DNA of 64,000 nt from Bacillus cereus G9842 (lineage in GTDB: Bacteria > Bacillota > Bacilli > Bacillales > Bacillaceae_G), in NCBI RefSeq assembly GCF_000021305.1, contig NC_011775.1, positions 145,489 to 209,488 on the forward strand, written 5' to 3'. The notes beneath the pieces were generated by a model. That model was given only the letters and a program-made list of their open reading frames with translations. It searched no databases and was not told where the DNA came from. Positions 7,828-16,762 of this stretch are shown one piece after another. The translations under genes and the position numbers were made by a program. How positions within the stretch are numbered: the stretch's first letter is position 1; every line of letters begins with the position of its first letter.

Positions 7828-9953
7828 CTACTTTTTAAACATAACTTTACCGTCGATAACGCATAGTGCTTTTCTAAAAGTTTTGTCCTTAAACACGAAC
7901 CCATCAATCATACTAGTTTCACCATTATTAACTAGTTCTTCAATATGGGTAGGTGTCAAATTTACACCACATATATTTTTAGAGATCTTAAATTCACATC
8001 CGTTTTTAAATCCACTACACCCTATAAACTTTTGATGCTCTACTAAGTTATCCTTACACAATGGACATTTAAATCCAGTATCTTTACTTGATGGCTTATT
8101 ATCATTTTTTGCTTGATTAAACCCCCAATCTATACATTTTTTTTCAGAATCATAGTATAAAAATGTTTCAAATGTTCTTTCACTTTTACTAGATTTAAAA
8201 CCTTTAATTACATCTGTCTTTTTATCTTTTAATAATTTTTTAACTTGAGCAGGAGATATTTTTTTCTTAGCAATAACTTTTTGGATAGAGAAGTTACATT
8301 GTTTTTCTGAATAACCCTTACAGCCATAAAATTTTTCATGTTCTACAATATCTGAACCACAATTAGGACATTCACCAATTTTCTTCATTTCTTCTAGTTG
8401 AGCAATCTCAGAATCAAAATTCCATGTTTGTGACCTTAACCCTATAGACTCACATAGTTTTTTTGCAAATTCTTTAGACTGTTTTATAAAATGTTTATAA
8501 TCATAATCCCCTTCTGCAATAGCCTTTAAAGCTTGTTCCCATCTTGCTGTCATAATAGGAGAAGCAATTATAGACTCTCTCCCTAATGCTTCTATAAGCA
8601 TCTTAGCCTTTGGTGTAGGAAACACTACATTGTTTTTACAAATAATGTATCCCTTAGCGAATATGTTTTCTATGATTGAAGAGCGAGTCGCCTCCGTACC
8701 CAGTCCTTCTGTACTATTTAGAGATTTTGCTAAGGCTTTATCCTCTACATTTCGACCACAATTTTTCATTACAGAGATTAGATCCCCTTGTGTATATCTT
8801 TTCTTTGGCTTAGTTTTTCCTTCTTTTATGCTAACTTTGTCCGTTATTCCTCGGCTGCCTTCGTTTAAAATGGGAATACTTTCATTACTGTTGTCTTGCT
8901 CTTTAGTAGTAGACTTCTCCTCATGTATGACATCACGCCATCCCTCTATTTTCGATACTTTACCACTAGTTATAAATTTCTCTTGATTAACATTAGTAAT
9001 TATCGTAGTTTGACTTACTTCAGCATCCTCATAATGAGCCGCTATAACACTTCTTACAATTAAGTCATATATTTTCTTTTGATTTTCATTCAGTTTAGAA
9101 AAATCCGGTATTACACCCGTAGGAAGTATTGCATGATGATCTGAAACCTTTTTATTGTTTTGATAACGCGATTGATGTTTTAGTTTACCTGGTTCTTTAA
9201 TTTTTTGTGTAAACTCTCTATACATACCAATTTGAGACAGTCCCTTTATTATCTCTGGAAATTCATTTATCTCTGCATCAGTTACATAATTTGAATCTGT
9301 ACGCACGTAACTTATATAAGATGCTTCATATAGTGCTTGTCCAGCATCTAAAACAGCTTTAGAACTCATCTTATATAGTTTATTGGCTCTTATTTGTAAA
9401 TCCGATAAATTATAAAATTGTGGAGGCTTTATTTTCAAAATATCTTCAGTTACTTTTTCAGCAGTTGCCTCTTTATCTTTTACTTTTGAGACTATTAAAA
9501 CAGCTGCATCTTTTGTATTAAATTGATCAATATTGTTCTTTAAATCTTTCCACTTACCTGTATACGTGTTTCCTCCAATATTAAATTGTGCTTGAATTGT
9601 CCAGAAAGGCTCAGATTTAAAATCAAGGATTTCCTCCTCCCTATCACAAATAATACGAATTAAGGGGGTTTGAATACGCCCTACACTCCAAGTCCCTTGG
9701 TTCTTCATGTTCTCAGTGCTTTTTGAATTTTTCATTTGAATTGATAACGCCCGCGTTGCAGATAAACCTACGTAATAATCTGCTACACTTCGCGAGTATG
9801 CACTATAAAATAGTGGTTTTGTCTCCTCACCATCTTTAAGAGATAAAAAAGCCTTCTTAATTGCCGCTGCAGCTAATGAAGAAGACCACAATCTTTTTAC
9901 AGGTTTTGTCAAACCATTATACTGATAGATTAGATTAAAAATATTCTCTCCTT
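7828..9953 (-). CDS. topB: DNA topoisomerase III, exon 2 (catalytic core and zinc-ribbon tail)
   Basis: This exon encodes the main body of a type IA topoisomerase, which relaxes or decatenates DNA by single-strand passage. Visible features are the conserved KPVKRLW start, the active-site block ISYVRTDSNYV (Tyr before x-R-T-D-S), the GLGTEATRSSIIENI block, and two C-terminal zinc-ribbon-like repeats (CPNCGSDIVEHEKF and CPLCKDNLVEHQKF). Joined to exon 1 at CGTG/AAGGAG it restores the TOPRIM motif DAGREGE and gives an 824-aa protein, in the expected range for plasmid TopB/TraE-type enzymes. As genomic DNA the frame upstream of 9912 is interrupted by the intron, so activity depends on splicing. 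Confidence 0.92.
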
Positions 9954-10700
9954 ATTGTGATAGGTAAAACTTTGATATAATCTCTGCTTTTTCCCCCACA
10001 CTAAACCGTACATGAAAGTTTCCCTTCATACGGCTTGCCATCAATATTGCTTTTTCCTCACAATATTGACTAATGCCCTTCGCTCCTTTATGTTTCCATA
10101 AATTCCACGCTACTATGACATCGCTATCACTCAAATAAAGATAAGTTATAGGATTCCTCCTTTTCCTTACCACCGCTTCACAGAATGTAGGTTCTCTGCG
10201 TCCTGAGCTTTCATCGTTCCAATGATTCTATCCACTATATGGTACCCTTAGGTGCCTTCTATGAGCCTGCGTGCTAGACAGTACCTATAATACTGTAAGG
10301 TTGTTCATAGCCGCGAATTTACTTAACCTCACACACAACACAAAATATGGTTTACTATCATTTCTGATTGTATGGTTATAGACTCGTTAATTCGAAAGTT
10401 CGTCAGTTATTTCATATAACATTCTCACCATAGATACTTTACGGACCCCCGGCCTATGGGATACATCCTCTTACTAAAAGGACTTTCGGTTAAAACACAT
10501 TTTTCACTACGGTATCTGTCAGCCGTCTTCACCGAGCTTCACACATTTAAACATCCTACCTTTCAATGCATGTCGGAGACTTAGGGGAAACATTTCAAGA
10601 CGTTACTCTATCATTCTGTCTCTCGAATCATTAGTTCTATCTTAATGGGGCCTTCCCTTGTCTAAGATGCCTAAGCTTTTCACTTAGGAACGATTCGCAC
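9954..10700 (-). mobile_element. ORF-less group II intron inserted in topB
   Basis: The 747-bp insertion begins with GTGCG (10700 downward), the group II 5-prime consensus, and ends in ...TATCACAAT. A textbook domain V lies at about 10003-10035 (minus strand AGCCGTATGAAGGGAAAC followed by TTTCATGTACGGTTT) with the AGC catalytic triad. An A eight nt from the 3-prime end is a candidate branch point. Removing exactly this interval makes the two topB halves one 825-codon frame and rebuilds DAGREGE. There is no reverse transcriptase or maturase ORF inside; the 73-codon frame at 9952-10173 overlaps domain V and is spurious. Splicing and mobility would need a maturase from elsewhere, or self-splicing. 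Confidence 0.92.
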
Positions 10701-11049
10701 CACGACCTGCATCACATGCATTAATCATTACTTTAATGTCTGATCTATTTGCCAGTTGTTTAATTAATCTCAGTTGCTGTTCCTTACCCTTGGCTGGTCT
10801 TAAAGGAATATTATCCGGAGTAATAGGCAAAGTATCCCATGACCATGTTTTATATTTTTCGTCGATATATTCAGGGTCGGCCAATTCAACCAAATGTCCA
10901 AATGCATAAGTGATAATGCCGCTAGAACCTGTAATATTATTTTCTTCAACTTCTATAAAACCATTTTTAATTTTATGCGGAAATATCTTAGCTATAGCCT
11001 TTGCCGCATCCGGCTTTTCAGCGATTAGTATAAAGGGTTTATTTAACAT
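10701..11049 (-). CDS. topB: DNA topoisomerase III, exon 1 (N-terminal TOPRIM part)
   Basis: The first 116 codons plus one base of topB. They start MLNKPFILIAEKPDAAK, the TOPRIM opening with its catalytic Glu, and run to INACDAGR, where the intron interrupts the DxxxGREGE-type metal-binding motif. The unspliced frame would read six extra codons into the intron and stop. Ribosome site AAGGAGGG lies upstream of ATG 11049. The gene follows the AAA+ gene on the same strand, separated by a terminator. Confidence 0.92.
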
Positions 11050-11086
11050 ACTAATCCGTCCCTCCTTAATCTTTTATTAATCAATA

Positions 11087-11124
11087 AAAAAAGATACAAT
11101 CGCACATAAGGCAAATGTATCTTC
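11087..11124 (-). terminator. Rho-independent terminator after the AAA+ gene
   Basis: On the minus strand AAGATACA pairs with TGTATCTT, followed by a run of seven T. It separates the AAA+ gene from topB. Confidence 0.85.
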
Positions 11125-11184
11125 CTAACTAATTATTTATTTTACTCATTTTGTCCTGATATTTTAATGGTAATTCTACAGGAA

Positions 11185-12837
11185 TTACAGAGAATTTTTC
11201 ACTCGCATTAAATCCTCTGCTGTAATTGTCTGTAAAACGTCTTTTGAAAGATTGATTTCAGAACGTAAACGAGTGGACTGAAAACGAATACTTTGTTCAA
11301 CAATATTTCTTACAAATCGACCATTCCCACCTAAAGCAATTCCCTTTTTTAATATGTGAGATAAGACAATGCAAGATTCATGAGTTAACTGGTAGTCTTT
11401 TTTAGTAAACATACTTACAGCTATTTCAAATAATTCCCTCATACTGTAATCATTAAATGGTAATTGAATATTAAATCTTGATGATAAGCCTTGATTAGCC
11501 TGCAGAAAAGAATCCATATCTTCTGTATATCCTGCTACAATTACAACTAGGTCTTCACGATAATCTTCCATTGCCTTTACAAGAGTATCAATAGCTTCTT
11601 TTCCAAAGCTATCCTGTTCTTGAACCAAGCTATATGCTTCATCAATAAATAGTACCCCACCAATTGCCGATTCAATAACCTCTTTTGTTTTTATAGCTGT
11701 TTGGCCAACATAACCTGCAACTAAGTCAGATCTATCCACTTCAACCAGGTGACCTTTTTTCAATACCTTCATTTCTTTTAGTAATCTTGCAATGATTCTT
11801 GCAAATGTAGTTTTACCAACACCAGGACTACCTTTAAAGACCATATGAAGAGATTGATCCGATTTTTGTAAATCAAATTTCTTACGTTCGTTATTAATAA
11901 TTATTTGTGATTCTAATGAACGAACTAACTCTTTAATTGATTCATTCCCAATAATGTTATTAAACTCTTTTTCCAATGAAAAATTATTTTTTACAATATT
12001 GAAGTCTTTAGCAGTTAATACATCCAGCTCTTTATCTGAATCGCTTTCGTAATTTACTGCATGCTTACGAATAGCTAATTCAATTATATTTCTTACCATA
12101 CGAGCATTTCCTATATCCGTTTTTCCTTTTAACTGCTTGGATTCTAATACGTTTGCTAAATGAGGTAATAATCCTTCTTCTAATTTATAATTTTTTTCTT
12201 GCAACATAAATTGGGCAATCTTTATTAGTTCATTTACATTGTAATCTTCAAAGATTACATTATTAGCGATTCTAGAACGCAAACCACTATTTGTTTTCAA
12301 GAGTTGTTCCATTTCTTCTGTATATCCAGCCAAGATAACTACTAAATTATTACGATTATCTTCCATTGCCTTCACTAATGTATCAATAGATTCTTTCCCG
12401 AAATCTTGCTCTCCACCTCGTGCTAATGTATATGCTTCATCAATGAATAAAACTCCACCCATTGCCTTCTGTATTACATTTTGCGTTTTAATAGCCGTTT
12501 GACCTACATATTCACTAACTAAATCACTTCTAGAAACCTCAACAACATTTTTATTCTCAACGACTCCTAGTCCATACAACATTTTTGCTAGTATTCTAGC
12601 TGCAGTCGTTTTTCCTACCCCGGCATTACCTAAAAACACTGTATGGAATGACTGAATATCCTCATTAAATCCTTGTTCCTTTCTTTTCTGTTGAAACTCC
12701 ACAAAAGAAAGAAGTTCTATTAAAAAATCCTTGAATTTACGTAATCCTACTAATTTTTGAGCTTCTATTAAAGATTGATTAATATAACTATTACGCTCAA
12801 CCTGTGCCGCTTCTTTTTTAAAATTCGCTTGATCCAT
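11185..12837 (-). CDS. Tandem AAA+ ATPase (SpoVK/CbbX-like)
   Basis: The protein of about 550 aa carries two AAA+ modules. The first has Walker A GNAGVGKTTAARIL near residue 73 and Walker B VLFIDEAYTLA. The second has GSPGVGKTTFARII near residue 341 and VLFIDEAYSLV. Both also show the AVKAMEDxRxxLVVIxAGYT sensor block and arginine fingers typical of the CbxX/CfqX/SpoVK family, which remodel protein partners. The tandem arrangement with no extra N-terminal domain suggests a plasmid-borne chaperone-like ATPase with an unknown substrate. ATG at 12837 (MDQANFKKE) is preferred over a GTG four codons upstream. It is a single gene with its own terminator. Confidence 0.88.
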   Translation of the reverse strand: MDQANFKKEAAQVERNSYINQSLIEAQKLVGLRKFKDFLIELLSFVEFQQKRKEQGFNEDIQSFHTVFLGNAGVGKTTAARILAKMLYGLGVVENKNVVEVSRSDLVSEYVGQTAIKTQNVIQKAMGGVLFIDEAYTLARGGEQDFGKESIDTLVKAMEDNRNNLVVILAGYTEEMEQLLKTNSGLRSRIANNVIFEDYNVNELIKIAQFMLQEKNYKLEEGLLPHLANVLESKQLKGKTDIGNARMVRNIIELAIRKHAVNYESDSDKELDVLTAKDFNIVKNNFSLEKEFNNIIGNESIKELVRSLESQIIINNERKKFDLQKSDQSLHMVFKGSPGVGKTTFARIIARLLKEMKVLKKGHLVEVDRSDLVAGYVGQTAIKTKEVIESAIGGVLFIDEAYSLVQEQDSFGKEAIDTLVKAMEDYREDLVVIVAGYTEDMDSFLQANQGLSSRFNIQLPFNDYSMRELFEIAVSMFTKKDYQLTHESCIVLSHILKKGIALGGNGRFVRNIVEQSIRFQSTRLRSEINLSKDVLQTITAEDLMRVKNSL

Positions 12838-13083
12838 TTGTATCACCACACTTATTAAAGTCTAATATATTTAAATGCTTTATATATCATTTTAGCATTG
12901 AATAAATTAGTTATCTTTCTTATATTAAATACTTATTGCACGCATTCATGTTACTATCTAGCCTATCTTCCGTCAAACCGAAAAAACACAAAATAAACAC
13001 CATTATAATATACGTTAACTTCATACTAAATCTATTAATAGTACTAAACAGAAATAGGATACATAATAGATTTTATAAAAATA

Positions 13084-13118
13084 GGATTAAAAGTAATTTA
13101 TAAAATTACTTTTAATCC
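13084..13118. terminator. Bidirectional terminator-like palindrome
   Basis: GGATTAAAAGTAATTT and AATTACTTTTAATCC form a nearly perfect 15-bp stem with a short loop, rich in A and T on both sides. It lies between the AAA+ gene and the acyltransferase operon. Nothing else is visible from 12850 to 13172. Confidence 0.6.
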
Positions 13119-13172
13119 CACTAAAAAGTTTCATAATAAGCTTTTTGGTTATACTAATACACCATTTAAAAA

Positions 13173-13313
13173 CTACGCTTTCAACAAATCCCACAAAAAC
13201 TTATTATAAACATAGGTACAAGAGACGCCAACTAGTATAAGAATCCCAAAATATAGTAGTGGCAGCTGATTTATTTTTTCTACTAATTCAAATATTGTCT
13301 TTATTAATTCCAA
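13173..13313 (-). CDS. 46-aa single-pass membrane peptide
   Basis: A TTG start at 13313, one base after the acyltransferase stop codon and about 9 nt after GAGGGAAGG, opens a 46-codon frame. The product has an amphipathic N-terminus (MELIKTIFELVEKINQ), one hydrophobic segment (LPLLYFGILILVGVSCTYVY) and a short basic tail. Tight coupling to the acyltransferase suggests a small accessory membrane protein. The function is unknown. Confidence 0.5.
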   Translation of the reverse strand: MELIKTIFELVEKINQLPLLYFGILILVGVSCTYVYNKFLWDLLKA

Positions 13314-13314
13314 T

Positions 13315-14394
13315 TTAAGCCCTTCCCTCTATATCTTGTTCTAAATCCTTACTTCGATTTATTTTTATCAAGTTATATATTCTCTTATGTAACAAAGTAT
13401 ATAATAATGAAAAAATTAAACATCCAATATATATTATGAATAAATTCACGAAAGAAAGGTGCTTCTCTAACAAGAAAAACCAAACTTTTATAAATAGTAC
13501 ATGACTTAAATAAATTGGAAATGAATTTTTACCAATAAAGTAAAAATAGCCTACAACTTTTTTGGTCTTTAGAATGTCATATAAGTTATATAAGACGTAT
13601 AATGCAACCAAGCTCAATAAAACTAAATAAACAGTAGCGTACGGCTTTAGTCCTCGTATAGACACTAGAAAAGCCATAACAACTAGTAGATACAGAAAAA
13701 GACTAATCACTAATCTTACACTTTTATTAAAGTACTTCTTGCTACGTATAATAAAATTACTTATCTGTTTTTCAAATATAGCCATTAGAATCCCTATTAA
13801 ATAATACGCTAACCAATGTATAGGTAATGAATAATTCAAATTTGTATACCAAAAATCCACTTTTTTAATCCAGACCATATAATCTGAGTATATTAATAAT
13901 GATACATGACCTGATAACAATGAAAGGCAAATAATTATAAATCCAATTCTTGAGAGTTTCTTATATAAGGAAATTACTAAAGGTGTCATTAATAGAAACA
14001 AGAAATAGGCAATCATAAAATACAATTGAATTTCACTTTCACCATTTAATATCTGCCACCAATATTGTTTACCTTCTTCCCCATTTGAAAATGGATAAAC
14101 ATTTGGAGTTAAATAATAGATAAAAGACCAAATATAAAAAGGTATAACAATATATAATATCTTTTTCTTATAGAATAATGACCATGATTCAATATTTATA
14201 TACCTTCTAATAGTCATATACCCTAAAATCCCTATAAATATTGGAACTGCAAATCTAAATAAATGATCAATATATAATCCTAAAACAGTTATATTCTCAA
14301 CAGAAAAGCTCAATCCAACAGTGTGAATACACATAACCCCTAGAATACAAATAGATTTTATAAAATCTATTAAATCATTCCTTTCATGTTGCAA
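13315..14394 (-). CDS. Acyltransferase 3 family membrane protein
   Basis: The 359-aa polytopic protein opens with the acyltransferase-3 signature (RNDLIDFIKSICILGVMCIHT, with the family His) and has about ten hydrophobic segments. Members such as OatA and WecH O-acetylate peptidoglycan, polysaccharides or other surface molecules, using an acyl donor from the cytoplasm. The start appears to be TTG at 14394. The divergent neighbour is a secreted NlpC/P60 hydrolase, and both share the same unusual promoter type as the T4SS and Tad operons. A role in modifying the donor envelope for conjugation or pilus assembly is an inference. Confidence 0.85.
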   Translation of the reverse strand: MQHERNDLIDFIKSICILGVMCIHTVGLSFSVENITVLGLYIDHLFRFAVPIFIGILGYMTIRRYINIESWSLFYKKKILYIVIPFYIWSFIYYLTPNVYPFSNGEEGKQYWWQILNGESEIQLYFMIAYFLFLLMTPLVISLYKKLSRIGFIIICLSLLSGHVSLLIYSDYMVWIKKVDFWYTNLNYSLPIHWLAYYLIGILMAIFEKQISNFIIRSKKYFNKSVRLVISLFLYLLVVMAFLVSIRGLKPYATVYLVLLSLVALYVLYNLYDILKTKKVVGYFYFIGKNSFPIYLSHVLFIKVWFFLLEKHLSFVNLFIIYIGCLIFSLLYTLLHKRIYNLIKINRSKDLEQDIEGRA

Positions 14395-14428
14395 TTACAT
14401 CGCCCCACTTCTATTTTATATGACATGT

Positions 14429-14457
14429 ATTATATTCATCGTCTTGTAGAATTTTAA
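14429..14457 (-). promoter_or_regulatory. Regulon-type promoter of the acyltransferase gene
   Basis: On the minus strand CTA-TTAAAA (hexamer 14452-14457), exactly 17 bp, then TATAAT (14429-14434) followed by ACATGT. The layout matches six other promoters in this window that drive T4SS, Tad and NlpC genes. Confidence 0.7.
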
Positions 14458-14496
14458 TAGTAATTTTTATATTTTTCTCAAACATGCAAATTACTA

Positions 14497-14525
14497 TTAA
14501 AATATCGATTTAAAATCAATACAAT
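14497..14525 (+). promoter_or_regulatory. Regulon-type promoter of the NlpC/P60 gene
   Basis: CTA-TTAAAA (hexamer 14497-14502), 17 bp, TACAAT (14520-14525), followed by GTGTAC. It is divergent from the acyltransferase promoter, 40 bp away, and gives a start of transcription near 14532, just before the AAGGAGG at 14543. Confidence 0.7.
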
Positions 14526-14558
14526 GTGTACTATCTATTACTTAAGGAGGACACATTA

Positions 14559-15935
14559 ATGAAAAGAAAGATAGTAGGTATGCTATCAGTATTTACAGTA
14601 GGGTGTGCATTGTATGGTAATCCCATTCTAGCAGAAACAATCAACAATTCAGAAGTAGCTACTGAACAACCTGTTAATGCTACTAATGAAATAGCAAACA
14701 AAATTGAGGCATATGCAAAAACTTATATGGGATTACCATATATTTTTGGTGGTGAAAATCCAAACATAGGATTAGATTGTTCATCATTTACTAGACATGT
14801 CTTAAAGAGTGTAGGAATAAATTTACCTAGAACTGCTGCAGAACAGTTTGGAAAGGGTAAAGGAATACTAACGAATGAATTACAAAAAGGAGACTTAGTT
14901 TTTTTTGAAACTTATAAAAAAGGTGCTTCACATGTTGGTATTTACCTAGAAAACGGTAATTTTATACATGAGGGTGGTACAAAAGTCCATATCGCTAATT
15001 TAAGTAATCCTTACTATAAACAACGTTATTTGGGGGCTAGAAGATTTATTTCTAATAGTCAAACCGTGACAACATTTACTGCTCCTGAAGTTAAAAATGA
15101 AGAATTACCTATTTCGTCTAATACAAAACCTAAGAAAATTGAAGAAATGCCAAAATCATTTAATGTAACTCCTAATGGCATTAAAGCTAAGTACCCTATT
15201 ACAATAGGAGAAAATTTAGTTCGTGAAGGCAATGTTTATATTTCCAAGTCCGAGTCTAAAAATACAAGTGACTCTACTAATAATGAAGACCATGAATCAA
15301 CTTCTGGAGAACAAAGTGAAGATAAATCAGGGATAGATAGTACTAATGTCATGGAGAGAATTGAAGAAAAACTTCCAAAAGAGAAAAAAGAAGAAGTACA
15401 AGGACAGCCGGAGACAACAATTACATTATTTAACCACGGCGAACAATCATATTTACCACACCAAAAATTCGAATTAACATCAATTGGAACCGAATTAAAG
15501 ATGAAAAAAGAAGAAATGGCTGTTATCCTGAGTTCCCTGATAAATAACACAAAAGACAAACCTTTACAAAAAAGACCTACTATATTAGTTAAAGATGTAT
15601 TTTCAAAAGATCCGTATTATGAATCAATTATATTTATACTTAGCCATAACCTAATGTTACCTAATAATAAACAATTTGAACCAAAGAAAATGTTTAGCAA
15701 AGAAGACGCAAACATATTATTACAAAACCTTAAGTCACATCCCTATTTCAAAATTAATTCAGCTGATCAAGAATATATCAAAAAAAATGAAAATGATAAG
15801 GATTATGCTTTTAAATACTTCCAATCCTTATCACGTGCTATTTTAATGGACAGTAGACAATCCGCAGAACAGAAAATAAAAAATAATATACCATTACAAC
15901 CAATTGAAAAACTTTCAATTTTAAAGTTAAAATAA
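14559..15935 (+). CDS. Secreted NlpC/P60 endopeptidase with SLH-like tail
   Basis: The start ATG at 14559 is chosen because AAGGAGG stands 9 nt upstream and the regulon promoter ends at 14525. The 458-aa product has a signal peptide (KRKIVGMLSVFTVGCALYG, cleavage near AETINN) and an NlpC/P60 domain at about residues 45-165 with catalytic Cys in GLDCSSFTRH and His in SHVGIYL. These enzymes cut gamma-D-Glu-diamino acid bonds in peptidoglycan. A lysine-rich linker follows. The C-terminal 130 residues look like degenerate S-layer-homology repeats (VKDVFSKDPYYESIIFIL...FEPKKMFSKEDANILL), which would attach it to the cell wall. It is likely a wall-remodelling enzyme for the conjugation or pilus machinery. 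Confidence 0.88.
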   Translation: MKRKIVGMLSVFTVGCALYGNPILAETINNSEVATEQPVNATNEIANKIEAYAKTYMGLPYIFGGENPNIGLDCSSFTRHVLKSVGINLPRTAAEQFGKGKGILTNELQKGDLVFFETYKKGASHVGIYLENGNFIHEGGTKVHIANLSNPYYKQRYLGARRFISNSQTVTTFTAPEVKNEELPISSNTKPKKIEEMPKSFNVTPNGIKAKYPITIGENLVREGNVYISKSESKNTSDSTNNEDHESTSGEQSEDKSGIDSTNVMERIEEKLPKEKKEEVQGQPETTITLFNHGEQSYLPHQKFELTSIGTELKMKKEEMAVILSSLINNTKDKPLQKRPTILVKDVFSKDPYYESIIFILSHNLMLPNNKQFEPKKMFSKEDANILLQNLKSHPYFKINSADQEYIKKNENDKDYAFKYFQSLSRAILMDSRQSAEQKIKNNIPLQPIEKLSILKLK

Positions 15936-15952
15936 TTTAACAGTTATAAATA

Positions 15953-16000
15953 AAATAAAGCATAGTTTGAACTAAAATCCATTCAAACTATGCTTTATTT
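15953..16000. terminator. Bidirectional terminator
   Basis: AAATAAAGCATAGTTTGAA and its exact complement TTCAAACTATGCTTTATTT form a 19-bp stem between two convergent genes. T-rich tails are present on both strands. Confidence 0.9.
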
Positions 16001-16030
16001 ATATCTAACCATTTAGACCTTAATTCAAAT

Positions 16031-16681
16031 TTATTGCCCTTGTAATTGTTTATTTATATCAGAAAGAGATGTATTAACCATAAATAATCCATTATCACCA
16101 TTATGATGGTTATTGCTCAATTTAGAGATTCGTAATTTCAATTTCAAATTATCTTTATTCTGATATGAAATTAAAACAACAACTTCAAAATTAGAATTAT
16201 CTTTAATTGTTTTAGACTGTAAATAAACTTCCTTAATAGTGCTTTTTCTAGAAATTAAATTTTTTATTTTTTTGATGTTTTCATTAGACAAATCAAAGTC
16301 TTTATCATTGAGTAATGAATTAGGATCTACATGCGCCAAAAATATTTCATCATTTTCTAATAATGTAGATGCAAAAAATTCTGCTAAAAATTCTTCCTGA
16401 CTTATTCCTTCCTTATCAGTTAATCCCTCAATTTCACCAATATCATCTAATTTCAATTTATTTATAACATAGTTAATTGAGTTATAGTATTTTTCTGTAC
16501 GTTTTATTTGATTTTCTAATTTCTTTTTTTGTTCGATTACATGTAACGGGGAAGATGTTGCAAATGAAGATTTTTCCCCATACATATAATTTCTCGATTG
16601 AACTCCTATAAAGAAAATTAATAGAAATCCTAGTAATATAAAAACTATTATTTTTTTCTCTTTCGGCACTTCTTTATTCAC
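16031..16681 (-). CDS. Membrane-anchored T4SS-operon protein, VirB8-like candidate
   Basis: The 216-aa protein starts at GTG 16681 (GAAGGGG ribosome site). It has a basic N-terminus and one membrane segment (about residues 11-26, IIVFILLGFLLIFFIG). The exterior domain begins with a coiled-coil-like stretch (EQKKKLENQIKRTEKYY) and continues with alternating strands. This short-tail, single-pass, extracytoplasmic-domain layout matches the VirB8/TcpC role of an inner scaffold, but the sequence alone does not prove it. It is the last gene of the T4SS operon, after the cell-wall hydrolase. Confidence 0.6.
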   Translation of the reverse strand: MNKEVPKEKKIIVFILLGFLLIFFIGVQSRNYMYGEKSSFATSSPLHVIEQKKKLENQIKRTEKYYNSINYVINKLKLDDIGEIEGLTDKEGISQEEFLAEFFASTLLENDEIFLAHVDPNSLLNDKDFDLSNENIKKIKNLISRKSTIKEVYLQSKTIKDNSNFEVVVLISYQNKDNLKLKLRISKLSNNHHNGDNGLFMVNTSLSDINKQLQGQ

Positions 16682-16729
16682 ACCCCTTCATAAATTGTTT
16701 AATTAATTCTATTAAGCACATTTAGATGA

Positions 16730-16760
16730 CTAAAGGGATAAATAACATCTATCCCTTTAG
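16730..16760. repeat. Inverted repeat in T4SS operon
   Basis: CTAAAGGGATA and TATCCCTTTAG form an 11-bp perfect stem with a 9-nt loop between the hydrolase stop and the 216-aa gene. There is no T tract, so it is more likely an mRNA processing or stabilising hairpin than a strong terminator. Confidence 0.5.
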
Positions 16761-16762
16761 TA

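Noticed and set aside
9952..10173. 73-codon frame within the group II intron
   Set aside because: It overlaps domain V and the intron end, has no similarity to a reverse transcriptase or maturase, and is explained by the ribozyme sequence.
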